Shown in pieces: positions 43,535-52,864 of a stretch of 64,000 nucleotides of DNA. Origin of the DNA: Bog-473 sp963730395 (GTDB taxonomy: Bacteria; Actinomycetota; Acidimicrobiia; Acidimicrobiales; RAAP-2). Location of the stretch: positions 62,001 through 126,000 of the forward strand of contig CAVSSK010000003.1 in assembly GCA_963730395.1 (NCBI GenBank), read 5' to 3'. The notes beneath the pieces were generated by a model. It did no database searches. It was not told where the DNA came from and was given only the letters and a program-made list of their open reading frames with translations. A program made the position numbers and the translations under genes. Each line of letters opens with the position of its first letter. Position 1 is the stretch's first letter.

Positions 43535-44443
43535 TCATCGCAAGGCGAGAGGGCCGAACAGGTCGCCGTCCCTGTCCACCCGCCGCAGTACGTCAGTGGT
43601 CGTGAATCGGAGCAGCGCAGCCTTCTTCTTGGTCGCGCACGTGTGCACCTCAGAGTGGGTGACCGGCGTCGAGACGGTCGGTGCGGACATGGCCCGAACC
43701 GAGTACACGCCGATGGTCGTCTTCGCCGGGTGGTTCTGGCTCCAATCGATGAGAACCCGGCGCTCTCGCAGCGACTTGCGCATGTTGGACACAACCAGGT
43801 CCGGGTGCTCGGTCTCGAGCTTGCGCGCCACCTCGTGTGCGTGGTCCCGTAGGGCGTCCCATGTCGTTCTGGGTCTGGTGAACGTGTACAGCTGGAGACC
43901 CTTGGAGCCGCTCGTCTTGGCGAAGGACTCAATGCCCTCTTTGGCGAGGTCATCGATCACCAATTCGGCGACGATGCAGCACTCCACGATCGACGTACCT
44001 TCCCCGGGATCGAGGTCGAACACCATGAAGTCCGGATTCGCTGGGAGTTTGCGATGTCGCCCGACGTGCCAGAGCGGCACGTGGAACTCAATCGTTCCGA
44101 GGTTCGCAGCCCAGGCCAATGTCGGGAGGTCATTGACCATCGCGTACGGTATCGCTTCGTGTCCGTCGTTCGAGGGGACCGTGACGGAACAAACCCATTC
44201 GGGTGCGTGTGACGGAATGTGCTTTTCGAAGAAGAACTTGCCCTCGACCCCGTCGGGAAACCGCTTCATCGTCAATGGCCGCTCTTTGATGTGCGGGAGC
44301 ATGACGTCAGCGATCCGCACGTAGTAGTCGATCAGCTGACCCTTGGTGAAGCCATAGCCGGGGAACAGGACCTTGTCGAGGTTCGAGACCGACAGCTCAC
44401 GCCCCCCGACGGTGGTGCGGGTCGTCGACCGTGCCGCGCTCAT
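43535..44443 (-). CDS. NHEJ DNA polymerase/primase (LigD polymerase domain, stand-alone)
   Basis: Archaeo-eukaryotic primase-type polymerase of 302 residues used in end joining. LSVSNLDKVLFPGYGFTKGQ and MKRFPDGVEGKFFFEKHIP at the N-terminus, YAMVNDLPTLAWAANLGTIE, catalytic Asp pair D143/D145 in FMVFDLDPGEG, TSGSKGLQLYTFTRP, and the end VSTPVTHSEVHTC with RRVDRDGDLFGPL. ATG 44443 is 37 bases after the ligase stop, so both are in one operon. The late part contains ATKKKAALLRFTTTDVL in place of the usual text. Confidence 0.92.
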   Translation of the reverse strand: MSAARSTTRTTVGGRELSVSNLDKVLFPGYGFTKGQLIDYYVRIADVMLPHIKERPLTMKRFPDGVEGKFFFEKHIPSHAPEWVCSVTVPSNDGHEAIPYAMVNDLPTLAWAANLGTIEFHVPLWHVGRHRKLPANPDFMVFDLDPGEGTSIVECCIVAELVIDDLAKEGIESFAKTSGSKGLQLYTFTRPRTTWDALRDHAHEVARKLETEHPDLVVSNMRKSLRERRVLIDWSQNHPAKTTIGVYSVRAMSAPTVSTPVTHSEVHTCATKKKAALLRFTTTDVLRRVDRDGDLFGPLALR

Positions 44444-44480
44444 GAGGGCCTCGCGGGCTTGGAGCGGGGCACCGGGATCC

Positions 44481-45962
44481 TCATCCGGGACCCTCCACGA
44501 CGACCTCCTGCGGGGCCTTGTCCGGGCGCAGGCCTCGCCAGCTCGGATGACGCAGCCGGCCCGCCGTCGTCCACTCGCCGAACGCGACTTCGCCGACGAG
44601 CTCGGGTCGCACGAAGCGGGCCGAGGCGGCATCGCTGCGAGGAAGCGGGGATGTAAACGGGCTCTCGTGTGACGCCAGCGGTCGGAGGTCATCGAGGAGG
44701 TCTTGGCGGTCGCCTGCGCTGAATCCCGTACCCACCTTGCCGACGTAGCGCAACCCCTCCTCGCCGGGTATCCCTAGGAGTAGGGCTCCCAAGCTCCCTT
44801 CACGCTCGCCACGGCCCCCGGTCCAGCCCCCGATGACAACTTCCTGGGCCCGGAACGACTTGACCTTGACCCAGTCTGCGCTCCGCCGACCCGGTCGATA
44901 TGGCGATTCGCGGCGTTTGGCCACGACGCCCTCGAGCCCGTTCTGCATCGCAGCATTGAGGATGTCCTGACCCGAGACGTCACGGAACGACTCCGTCGTG
45001 ATGAAGGTCTCTCCCGAGAGCCGAAGGGACTCCAGTGCCGTCCGCCGCTCCTCATAGCTCTCGGCCAGAAGAGTGTGGCCGCGGAGGTAGAGGACGTCGA
45101 AAGCCACGAAGGTGACGGGATCCGTAGCGGCCCGCCGGCGCGCCTCACGTTGATTTGCCACATGCATCCGGTGCTGCAGCCTGGCGAAGTTGGGGCGGCC
45201 GTCCTCACCGAGCGCCACGATCTCGCCGTCGAGCACGCAGGTGGTCATTCCGAGGAAGTCCCCGATGTCCGCGAGTTCGGGAAACGCGACGGAGACGTCG
45301 AGGTCATTGCGGCTCTGGGCCCGTACCCTGCCGCCCTCCACGAAGAGGATTGCCCGCACGCCATCCCATTTGATCTCGAAGGCCCATGGGTCGCTGTCAT
45401 CCGGCAATTGCCCGGGTGTTGCGAGCATGGGCTTGATCGAGGTCGGCAGGGGATCGCTGCGCGTGGAAGGACCGTGCAGATGGATCATCCAATTCCGGTC
45501 CTTCGTCTGGAACAGCACGTAACTGCCCGAAGCCTTCGAGCCGCGAAGAACGAACTTGACCTCTCTATCGGTCCACTTCTCGTCGTCGTAGAAGCCCTTG
45601 TCCCAGATGGTCATACGACCGCCTCCGTACTCTCCCTGCGGTATTACTCCCTCGAAGGAGACGTACTCGAGGGGATGATCCTCCGTGTGAACCGCGAGAT
45701 GGTTCTGGTCGGGAGTCTCGGGGAGACCCTTGGGAAGGGCCCAGGAGACGAGAACACCGTCACGTTCGAGACGTAGGTCCCAGTGAAGGCTGCGCGGATG
45801 GTGCTCCTGGATCACGAACCTCGGGCGACCCTTGCGAGACGCAGGTCGCCTGCCCATCGGCTCGGGGGTGCTTCGAGGGTTCCGTTTGGTGCGGTATGCA
45901 TTGAGCGTGTCGGGCTGCTTCGTTGCCCGGGATCCCTTCGTATTCGGTGCCACAACCTCCAC
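44481..45962 (-). CDS. ligD: ATP-dependent DNA ligase with N-terminal 3'-phosphoesterase (LigD PE-Lig)
   Basis: Protein of 493 residues. Residues about 45-165 are the phosphoesterase domain (RFVIQEHHPRSLHWDLRLER, PLEYVSFEGVIPQGEYGGGR), which cleans 3' ends. From about residue 170 comes the ligase: adenylation Lys198 in WAFEIKWDGVRA, CVLDGEIVALGEDGRPNFAR, GLEGVVAKRRESPYRPGRRS, and the OB-fold end with WVKVKSFRAQEVVIGGW. Order PE-Lig with the polymerase on a separate gene differs from the three-domain LigD of mycobacteria. No intact ku gene is in the window. Confidence 0.93.
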   Translation of the reverse strand: MEVVAPNTKGSRATKQPDTLNAYRTKRNPRSTPEPMGRRPASRKGRPRFVIQEHHPRSLHWDLRLERDGVLVSWALPKGLPETPDQNHLAVHTEDHPLEYVSFEGVIPQGEYGGGRMTIWDKGFYDDEKWTDREVKFVLRGSKASGSYVLFQTKDRNWMIHLHGPSTRSDPLPTSIKPMLATPGQLPDDSDPWAFEIKWDGVRAILFVEGGRVRAQSRNDLDVSVAFPELADIGDFLGMTTCVLDGEIVALGEDGRPNFARLQHRMHVANQREARRRAATDPVTFVAFDVLYLRGHTLLAESYEERRTALESLRLSGETFITTESFRDVSGQDILNAAMQNGLEGVVAKRRESPYRPGRRSADWVKVKSFRAQEVVIGGWTGGRGEREGSLGALLLGIPGEEGLRYVGKVGTGFSAGDRQDLLDDLRPLASHESPFTSPLPRSDAASARFVRPELVGEVAFGEWTTAGRLRHPSWRGLRPDKAPQEVVVEGPG

Positions 45963-46113
45963 GGTACCCAGTACCTCGTGTTGACTCGTTCAAAGCGGGT
46001 ATGGAAAGGCCGTTCATGAGGGCGAGACCTCATGCTATGGGGCGAGCGACCGAGCAAGGCACGTCCGGCGCGTCCATCCTTGGTGAGCCCTCCGTACTCG
46101 GCGCGCCAACGGG

Positions 46114-46568
46114 GTGATGTGGGGTGAACGTCATAGAAGGGTCCGTCCGCAGTGCCGACCACGCCCAAAGCAGCGACGTCCCCTGGCCTTCGCCATCGGT
46201 GTCGTCAAGAAATGTGGCGATGACAGGGGTGGCTCACTCGGCGCTCTTGGCCTTCTACGGGTTTCTCTCGTTGTTCCCGCTGTTGCTGCTCGTGGTCACG
46301 GTGGTGGGGTTCCTCGGAGGTGGACAGCACTCCTTCGCCCACTGAATCGACGTTTCGGCGTTCTCGCTAATTCCCGATCGCCGGCACCAAGCTGAGCGCC
46401 AACATTCACGGGCTCCAGGGTCGAAGCATCCTTGGCCTCTGCGTCGGGGTCGCCGGTGTGCTCTGGGGCTCGCAGGGGGCGATGCAGACGGCGCAGTACG
46501 CCCAGGCCGAGGTTTGGAACATCCCAGGGTCGTTCGCCCAAATTTCCTGGGCCCGGCTCGGCAGGTCC
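46114..46568 (+). pseudogene. YihY/BrkB family membrane protein, truncated and frameshifted
   Basis: Joined over three frames it reads RRPLAFAIGVVKKCGDDRGG, LAFYGFLSLFPLLLLVVTVV, IAGTKLSANIHGLQGRSILG, LCVGVAGVLWGSQGAMQTAQ and AEVWNIPGVVRPNFWARLGR. These are consecutive N-terminal blocks of YihY/BrkB proteins, which normally continue for another 150-200 residues with more helices. The similarity stops at about 46568 and an unrelated gene starts 26 bases later, so the gene is cut off by a deletion, rearrangement or misjoin. Confidence 0.65.
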
Positions 46569-46593
46569 CGCCCGACGTACGATGCTGGCACCA

Positions 46594-46932
46594 TGAACCG
46601 ATGGTTCTCTCGCCGGGCCCTTCTCCTCCATGTCGAGTTCTGGCTCATCGTCGCCGCCTGTGGGGCTGCGACATGGTGGCAGGCGAGCAGGGCGCTCGGC
46701 GGCAACGGACTGAGCTGGTTCTACACCTTCGAATGGCCGGTCTTTGCGCGGGATCGCCGTCGCGGCCTGGTGGCACCTGATCCACGAGAACCCCGAGGAA
46801 CGGGCCGCGCGCAAGCGGGAGCGGGCCGAGGTGACCCGGCGGACCGCAAGGCCGAGTGGTAGGACGGTCGGGCGGCGCCATGGCCGGGCGCACGTGACGG
46901 CCCGCCGACCCGAATGGCCTGAACCGGGCTGA
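46594..46932 (+). CDS. Small membrane protein of the oxidase region (frameshifted)
   Basis: About 112 residues. MNRWFSRRALLLHVEFWLIV and ACGAATWWQASRALGG form the first helix and loop, then LSWFYTFEWPVFAGIAVAAW (after a frame break near 46745) forms the second helix, followed by a charged tail HENPEERAARKRERAEVTRR. The W-W-x-W-F pattern resembles short SURF1-like or uncharacterised proteins coded beside actinobacterial cytochrome oxidase genes. Function unknown; probable oxidase assembly role from context. Confidence 0.55.
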
Positions 46933-46945
46933 CTAGCCTGACGAC

Positions 46946-47593
46946 GTGGATCGGGGGGACAGTGGCGCTCGGTGAGGACGGCGCGATGACGCCGTCCGGC
47001 GTCGCCGCAGAGCAGCAAGGAGCTCGTCGGACCGGGTCTTCAAGTTGATCGCCGCAGCTCGCCGCGGTCTGCCTCATCGGCTTCGTCGTCTTCGTCATCG
47101 TCCGGGGATCCCCCCACCCGGCGACGACGGAAGCGCCGCCTTGAAGGCGCCACCGCCGCCGGTCTTGAGGACCGGCACGGCGGCGCCCGAGTTTTCCCTG
47201 CCCGCTCTGCACGGTGGCAGTCCGGTGTCGCTGGCGGCCTACCGGGGAAGGCCGGTCATCGTCAACTTCTTCGCCTCGTGGTGCCCGGACTGCCGGGCGG
47301 AGCTGGGCGCCATGGCCGCCATCGCTCGGACGACCACAGGGAGGGTGGCGGTCGATCGGAGTGGACTCCAACGAGAGCTCTGACGCGGCCGCGACCGCGG
47401 CTGCTGGCGGCCGCCGGCGCCACCTATCCCGTTGCCGTGGACCCGGACGCCACGGTGGCGACCCGGTACCTCGTGCAGGCACTGCCGGTCAGCTATTTCC
47501 TCGATGCGTCCGGCAGGGTGGTGGGAGCAGCCCTCGGTCCCCAGTCGGTCCTTCGCTGAGCGCTGGGTGGCGCGCCTCGAGGTGCGCGGATGA
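46946..47593 (+). CDS. TlpA/ResA-like thiol-disulfide oxidoreductase (frameshifted)
   Basis: Membrane-anchored thioredoxin-fold protein. Helix LAAVCLIGFVVFVIVRG, then APEFSLPALHGGSPVSLAAY, GRPVIVNFFASWCPDCRAEL with the active CPDC pair, and after further breaks ATYPVAVDPDATVATRYLVQ and ALPVSYFLDASGRVVGAALG. The C-terminal helix (ERWVARLEVRG) is in another frame and its TGA at 47591-47593 overlaps the next ATG. At least three indels lie between 47020 and 47555. It probably reduces cysteines of SCO or CuA proteins outside the membrane. The start is uncertain. Confidence 0.72.
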
Positions 47594-48499
47594 GTGGGCC
47601 GAGCGAGACGGAGGCGGCGAACGCGCCCGCGCCGACCGCTGACGCCGCGCCGATCCGGACCGGGCCCGACGGTCGCTCCCATCGACCGGGCTGCGGCGCT
47701 GGCGGAAGGGGCGCCCGGCATCCCGGCCAAGTTCATCTACTGGGTGCTGGGCGTGGCTCCTGGTCGTGAGCCTGGGCGGTCTGGTCGGCGAGCACGTGTT
47801 CTCTTCCGCCGGGCTCAACCCCTGTCGCCGACCACGACGCCCCGGCGCGGTGCGCCGACGACGGCCGCCCGTCGGCCGACACCCACCGTCCCGACGCCGG
47901 ACCGATCGCTCAACTCGTCCGCTGGCGTCGTTCATGGGCCTGAGCGCGCTGACCGCGCACACCGTGCGCACTCCGTTCACCCTGACCGATCAGGGCGGCC
48001 GGCCGACGCCGGTGCCCGCCCGGCCTCCGCGGGTCGTGGTCGCTCACCTTCTTCGACGCGCCGTGCAACGACATCTGCCCCGTGCGTGGCGGCCGAGATC
48101 GTGCAGGCGGACGCGGATCTCGGTGCCGGCGGCCTCCGACGTCGAGTTCGTCACCGTCAACACGGACCCGACCGCGCTGGCCCAGTCGGCGGAGGCCGCC
48201 CGGCGCTGAGTGAGACCGGACTGGGCTGCTCTGCCGAACTGGCACATGGTCACGGGCCCGCTGGCCACGCTCGACGCCGTCTGGAAGGCCTACGGCGTGT
48301 CGATCTCCGTGGACAAGAAGACCGGGCTGGAGGCCCACAACGACGTCATGGACTTCGTCGACGGCCGCGGAGATCTGCGCTACCGGGCGACTCCGTTCGC
48401 CGACGAGAGCACGACCGGGACATTCAGCCTTCCCCCGGCGACCAGGCCCGATGGGGCCAGGGGATCGCGACCTATGCCGGGCGGCTGATCAGCCAGTGA
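47590..48499 (+). CDS. SCO1/SenC family copper chaperone (frameshifted)
   Basis: Membrane-anchored CuA assembly protein. Helix KFIYWVLGVALVVSLGGLVG, a Thr/Pro-rich linker, FMGLSALTAHTVRTPFTLTD, the copper motif FFDAPCNDICPV (CxxxC), EIVQADADLGAG, VEFVTVNTDPTALAQSAEAA, LPNWHMVTGPLATLDAVWKA YGVSISV and GLEAHNDVMDFVDGRGDLRY with the third ligand His. At least four frame breaks are bridged by similarity (near 47740, 47830-47900, 48045-48085 and 48200). It overlaps both neighbours (ATGA, GTGA). Inserts copper into oxidase subunit II. Confidence 0.75.
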
Positions 48500-49134
48500 G
48501 CCGACTCCCGACCCCGTCCGAGCCCCAGACGCACCGCTTCTGGCAGCGCCACCGCGGGCCTGGTCATCGCGCTCGACGGTCTTCGTCGTGCTGCTGATCA
48601 CGGTGCTGACCGATCTGCCCGTCAGCACCTCGAGGGCCGACGACATCAACGCCGAGCGCAGCGTGATGAGCGAGGTCAACACCGACCTCGCTGGGTGCGC
48701 CCTGGCCGTCCACCAGGCGATCGGGATCTGGAACCTTGCAGGCCGCCCACGCGCTCACCGCCGGCCGACCGGGCGCCGACGCCGGGACTGTTGAGCGACG
48801 ACCAGGCGGCCTGCTCCTTCACGAACGAGAACATCTATGACCTGGCGAACATCCAGGTTCCGGGGACACCGGCCGGCAAGCATCTCGGCCAACTCGTGGC
48901 AGCCGCGTTGCTGTGGACCACCTCGGACTCCCTGCAGGGCGATCGAGGACGTCCAGACGCTGATGAACAACTCCGCCGACACTTCGGCGCTGCACAGCCT
49001 GTCGACGGAGGAGGCACGGCTGGCGGCAGACCGAAGCAGCGCGACTCCCAGGAGGAGGCGGCGAACCGAGCGCTCGACACCCACCTTCCACCGGTCGACC
49101 TCCCCGCCATCGGTCGGGACGGGCGGGGGCTGAG
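48496..49134 (+). CDS. Hypothetical single-pass membrane protein of the oxidase region (frameshifted)
   Basis: Joined product of about 210 residues: a short cytoplasmic part, helix GLVIALTVFVVLLITVLTDL, then an extracytoplasmic helical domain (DDINAERSVMSEVNTDLAGC, LGQLVAAALLWTTSDSLQAI, LHSLSTEEARLAAD). A Cys pair (DLAGCALAV and QAACSFTNEN) may form a disulfide. Frame breaks occur near 48560, 48735 and 48945. GTG 48496 overlaps the SCO stop. Not recognised; context suggests oxidase biogenesis. Converges with the second CtaG gene. Confidence 0.55.
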
Positions 49135-49140
49135 GCCGGG

Positions 49141-50070
49141 TCAGGGGGTCTGAGGCCGTGCCGCCACCCCCGCTCGGCGGTGGCATGCCCCGCCGCGCGT
49201 TCGGCCCGCGCGAGCGCGAGGAGCTCGGCATCGGGGTCCTCGTCGGTCTTCAGCCACAGGAGCGCGTTCCAGAAGATCGACCGGGACAAAGGCCACGGCG
49301 GCGAAGAACCAGAGCACGGCGGAGGCGATCTGCTGATCCGCGGCGGCGCTGAGGCCGCCGGCGACGTGGTGGAAGTTCCGGTAGAAGTCGTGGTTGGACA
49401 GGCTCGACGACGTAGGCGAGGATCCAGAAAGCCCACATGACGAAGGCCGCCAGCACCGCCCGACGCAGGTATCCCGAACGAGGGACCAGCGGGGGCGAAG
49501 TCGCCAGCTCCAGCCAGAGGCCCAGCCCGAAGACGAGAAGGGTGGCGCCCTCCAGCGGCACCAGCCAGCCATGCTGCGCGACGGCGGCCACCGCCCCGGG
49601 TATGTGCCATGCCACGACGACACAGAGGTCGGCGGCGATGAACGCAAGTGACCACGGCAGCTCTCGGTGCCGACGCCGGTGGTCGGCCACCCGGTCGACG
49701 ATGCGCGGAGACATCGTCGGATGGGCCGTTGCCGGCCAGCCCCAGCAGGCGCCACGGTGCGCCGACTGTCACCAGAGCCGGGAGGACGATGGCGAGCAGC
49801 GAGAACTGGATTGCTGCGCCGTACTCCGAATGCCGAGCCGCCGCAGGAGAGAGGTGGGACGAGCGCAACGAGGGCGACGACAACCGCGCCCAGCAGGCAC
49901 CAGACTCGCCACCGTGCGGCTTGCTCACGGGGCCGCACGGTGGCAGCCCCGCTGTTCATCTGCGTCGGTCGGCGCTGGAAGAAGCCCCAGAGCAGCACGA
50001 CGCACAGGACCCCGAGGGGGATGGCGAACGTCAGCGCCTGGGTGGCGGCTATGTCGGATGCAATGATCAC
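49141..50070 (-). CDS. CtaG-like cytochrome c oxidase assembly protein, copy 2 (frameshifted)
   Basis: Polytopic protein. Joined over frames: ATQALTFAIPLGVLCVVLLW, ARHSEYGAAIQFSLLAIVLP ALVTVGAPWRLLG, LAFIAADLCVVVAWHIPGAV, LEGATLLVFGLGLWLELATS, AVLAAFVMWAFWILAYVV, HHVAGGLSAAADQQIASAVL and WFFAAVAFVPVIFWNALLWL with an acidic tail. The WHIPG and ADQQI.AAVLW blocks match the intact CtaG protein at 54.7-55.6 kb. At least five breaks lie between 49840 and 49170. GTG 50070 follows the CtaE stop by 17 bases. Confidence 0.68.
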   Translation of the reverse strand: MIIASDIAATQALTFAIPLGVLCVVLLWGFFQRRPTQMNSGAATVRPREQAARWRVWCLLGAVVVALVALVPPLSCGGSAFGVRRSNPVLAARHRPPGSGDSRRTVAPAGAGRQRPIRRCLRASSTGWPTTGVGTESCRGHLRSSPPTSVSSWHGTYPGRWPPSRSMAGWCRWRAPPFSSSGWASGWSWRLRPRWSLVRDTCVGRCWRPSSCGLSGSSPTSSSLSNHDFYRNFHHVAGGLSAAADQQIASAVLWFFAAVAFVPVDLLERAPVAEDRRGPRCRAPRARAGRTRGGACHRRAGVAARPQTP

Positions 50071-50087
50071 GAGTTCACCCTCCAGGC

Positions 50088-50767
50088 TCAGATGACGTAG
50101 AACAATACCCAGAAGAAGGTGGCGACGACGGCGATGAATCCCCAGAAGTAGGTGCAGCCGTTGAGGTTGGCCCGGAAGAGACGCGCGACGGGCAAGCGTC
50201 GAGCTCGGTGCCCCTCCGTCTTGCGCAATGGCCCGACGCAGCCGCATCTCCCTCGCCAGGATGGTCTCGAGCCAGTAGGTCCCGCCCAGCACCAGGGCGA
50301 TGTTCATTGCACCCCAGGCGATGAAGCAGGAGGCGTAGCCGCTCGATCCCGGGAAGAAGGGGAGGTCCGTCATCTGCCAGATCTGGAGCCCGATGACCAG
50401 CAGCCCCCCGAGGACGGCCGTCCAGCCGGCCACCTGCCAGTCGAGGGTCTCGTTCTCTCGGAAGCGCCGCTCGCCGAACTGCACCAGGAGCGCGCTGGCC
50501 ACCGTGATGGCGAAGATGGCTGCGCCGGCGGCCGTCGGCGCCGTGATGCCCCGTGGGCCGCCAGAGGTCCTCGTTGTTGGCGGAGCGCAGGTAGAAGTAC
50601 GCGAAGGCCAAGGCGGCAAAGGCGAAGGCCCAGATGCCGATCAGGAGCCGGCCGCCGGTCCAGAGGGCTCCCTCCTGGGCCCGGAGCTCGAACGCGATCT
50701 CCTCGGGCGTCTCCTGCAGCTGGACGAAGCTCTCGAACTGCTGGTTGTCGACCGGGTTGTGTTCCAT
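50088..50767 (-). CDS. ctaE: Cytochrome c oxidase subunit III (frameshifted)
   Basis: Heme-copper oxidase subunit III-like protein. A soluble N-terminus, helix LLIGIWAFAFAALAFAYFYL, then GITAPTAAGAAIFAITVASA, LDWQVAGWTAVLGGLLVIGL, YASCFIAWGAMNIALVLGGT with YWLETILAREMRLRRA, and the end NLNGCTYFWGFIAVVATFFW VLFYVI. Breaks lie near 50555 and 50190. Follows CtaD by 11 bases. Confidence 0.75.
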
Positions 50768-50778
50768 CGTCTATCCCC

Positions 50779-52802
50779 TCACAGGATCGGGGGTCGGGGA
50801 TCGCCGTCGCCATCCACCCCGGTCGCCGAGATCCTCGTGGTCGACCGCTCCCGCCGGGAGCGATCACGGACATGGCCATCCCCAGGTCGGCGACCGGTGC
50901 GGCATCGGCCTCGCCGTAGTGGTACGGGTCGTTCATCACGACGGGAATGTGCTCGAAGTTGAACCACGGCACCGGGGTGGGTGTCTGCCACTCCAGGCCG
51001 AGCGAGTTCCACGGGTTCGGTGGGGCCTCGTGCGGGGTCAGGTAGACCGACCAGATGAAGTTGATGATGAAGAAGAAGAACGACGCACCGAGGAAGTAGG
51101 CGCTGATGCTCGAGATGTCGTTCAACGTCTGCAGGTTCGTGGCGTACTCGAACACCCGCCGCGGCTGGCCGAGGAGCCCGACCAGGAACAGCGGGAAGAA
51201 CGTGCAGGTTGAAGAAGATGAAGAACGTCCAGAAGTGCCACTTGCTGAGCTTGCGGTTCATGGTCTTCCCGGTGATCTTCGGGAACCAGTAGTAGAAGCC
51301 GCGCGAACAGGGCGAAGATGAGGCCACCCATGATCGTGTAGTGGAAGTGCGCCAGCACGAAGAAGCTGCCGTGGACGGTGACGTTGACCGGGACGTCGGA
51401 GAGGAACACGCCCGGTCACCCCGCCGATCAGGAAGTTGAACAGCATCCCGAGGCAGAAGAGCATCGGGGTATCGAACCGTATCTTCGCCTTCCACAGGGT
51501 GCCGAGCGTGACGAGGAAGAGGAATCCGGTCGGGATGGAGATGAGCTCCGTCGTGAGCATGAACAGCGGTCGCATGTCGGGGTTGATGCCGCTCTGGAAG
51601 AGGTGGTGCTGCCACACGAAGAAGGACAGGAGCGCCACCCCGAGCATGCCCGCCGCCGCCACCTTGTAGGCGAAGAGCGGTTTGCGGGTGAAGACCGGCA
51701 TGATCTCCATCACGATCCCGAAACCCGGCAGGGCCATGATGTACACCTCGGGGTGGCCGAAGAACCAGAAGAGGTTCTGCCACAGGAAATTGCTGCCGCC
51801 GTGCTCGGTCACGAAGAAGGCGGTCTCGGCGGTGCGGTCGAGGATCCCGAAGAGGCCCGCCACGACGAGCGTCGGCGTGGCCAGCGTGAGGAGGGCGCGT
51901 CGTTGCCAGGATGCCCCAGGCGAAGATCGGCAGCCGGCCCCAGGTCATGCCGGGCGCCCGGTAGTTGATGATGGTGCAGGCCAGGTTGAAGCCGGCCAGG
52001 ATCATGCCGATCCCGATGACCGCGAAGCCCACCAGGTACGCGTCCATGCCCCCCGACGCCTGCGTCTGCAGGGGGGCGTAGCCCGTCCACCCGGTCGGGA
52101 ACCCGCCGAAGAAGAGCGCACTCAGGATGACCAGATAGCCCGCCATGAAGATCCAGAACGAGAAGGCCTCGACACGGGGATAGGCCATGCGCCGCGAGCC
52201 GATCATGAGGGGGATCAGCCAGTTCCCGAGGGGCCCGACGACCGCCGAGGAGGCCATCATCATCATGATCGTGCCGTGCTCGCCGACGATCTCGATGTAG
52301 GTGCCCGGCCCGAACACGTGGGTCGTCGGGCTGAGCAGCTCCGTGCGGATGAGCATGGCCAGGAGCCCGCCGGTGAAGAGGAACAGGAGGACTCCGATGG
52401 TGTACTGCATCCCGACGACCTTGTGGTCGTCGGTCATGCGGAAGTAGCGCACCCAGCTCTTCTCGGGAGGTGCGGGGAGAGCTCGTACCCGAGGATCTTG
52501 GCCAGCGGGTAGTTCAGTCGCACCGATGCCGGCCATCCATCCGGCGACGCCCAAGGACAGCCCGAGGACGATGGCGACGTCGTTCTGACCGCGTGTCCTG
52601 CACCTGCGTGTAGCCGCTGGCGATGACGTTGCCCAGCCAGTGGCCGATGAGGTAGCCGACCACACCTCCGGCGATGGCCCAGAGGACGTTCGGGCGCAGC
52701 CATTCGGAGCGACGCCGACGTCGGCGGCGCCGACGGCGGGGCGCCGACGTCCTCTTCGCCGGGGTACTCGAACTCGCCGACCTGTGTCGTGTCAATGGCC
52801 AT
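50779..52802 (-). CDS. ctaD: Cytochrome c oxidase subunit I (frameshifted)
   Basis: Catalytic subunit with heme a, heme a3 and CuB. Starts MAIDTTQVGEFEYPGEEDVG, with an extra N-terminal helix (NVLWAIAGGVVGYLIGHWLG) before the core. Ligand blocks: VGEHGTIMMMMASSAVVGPL (low-spin heme His), FWFFGHPEVYIMALPGFGIV (CuB His and cross-linked Tyr), SFFVWQHHLFQSGINPDM (CuB His pair) and FVLAHFHYTIMGGLIFALFA (heme His pair). The end is NFEHIPVVMNDPYHYGEADA. Breaks lie near 52700, 52590, 52510, 52470, 51900, 51415, 51300, 51205 and 50860. All ligands are present, so the enzyme is probably functional. Confidence 0.85.
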
Positions 52803-52864
52803 GGCTGGTTGCCCCCGTCATGGGAAGTGCGTGGACTCGTCGGCGCGTCGCGTGGTGCCTCATG

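Noticed and set aside
43188..44324. Long plus-strand open frame
   Set aside because: It is antisense to the LigD polymerase gene, whose motifs (FDLDPGEG and others) are clear on the minus strand.
46081..46160. A DosR-like box near 46137 (AGGGTCCGTCCGCAGTG)
   Set aside because: Only 9 of 13 constrained positions match and it lies inside the truncated YihY reading region, so it is likely chance.
52690..52760. Repeat-like CGCCGACG run as a regulatory repeat
   Set aside because: It encodes the Ala/Pro-rich start of CtaD and is explained by codon use plus an indel.
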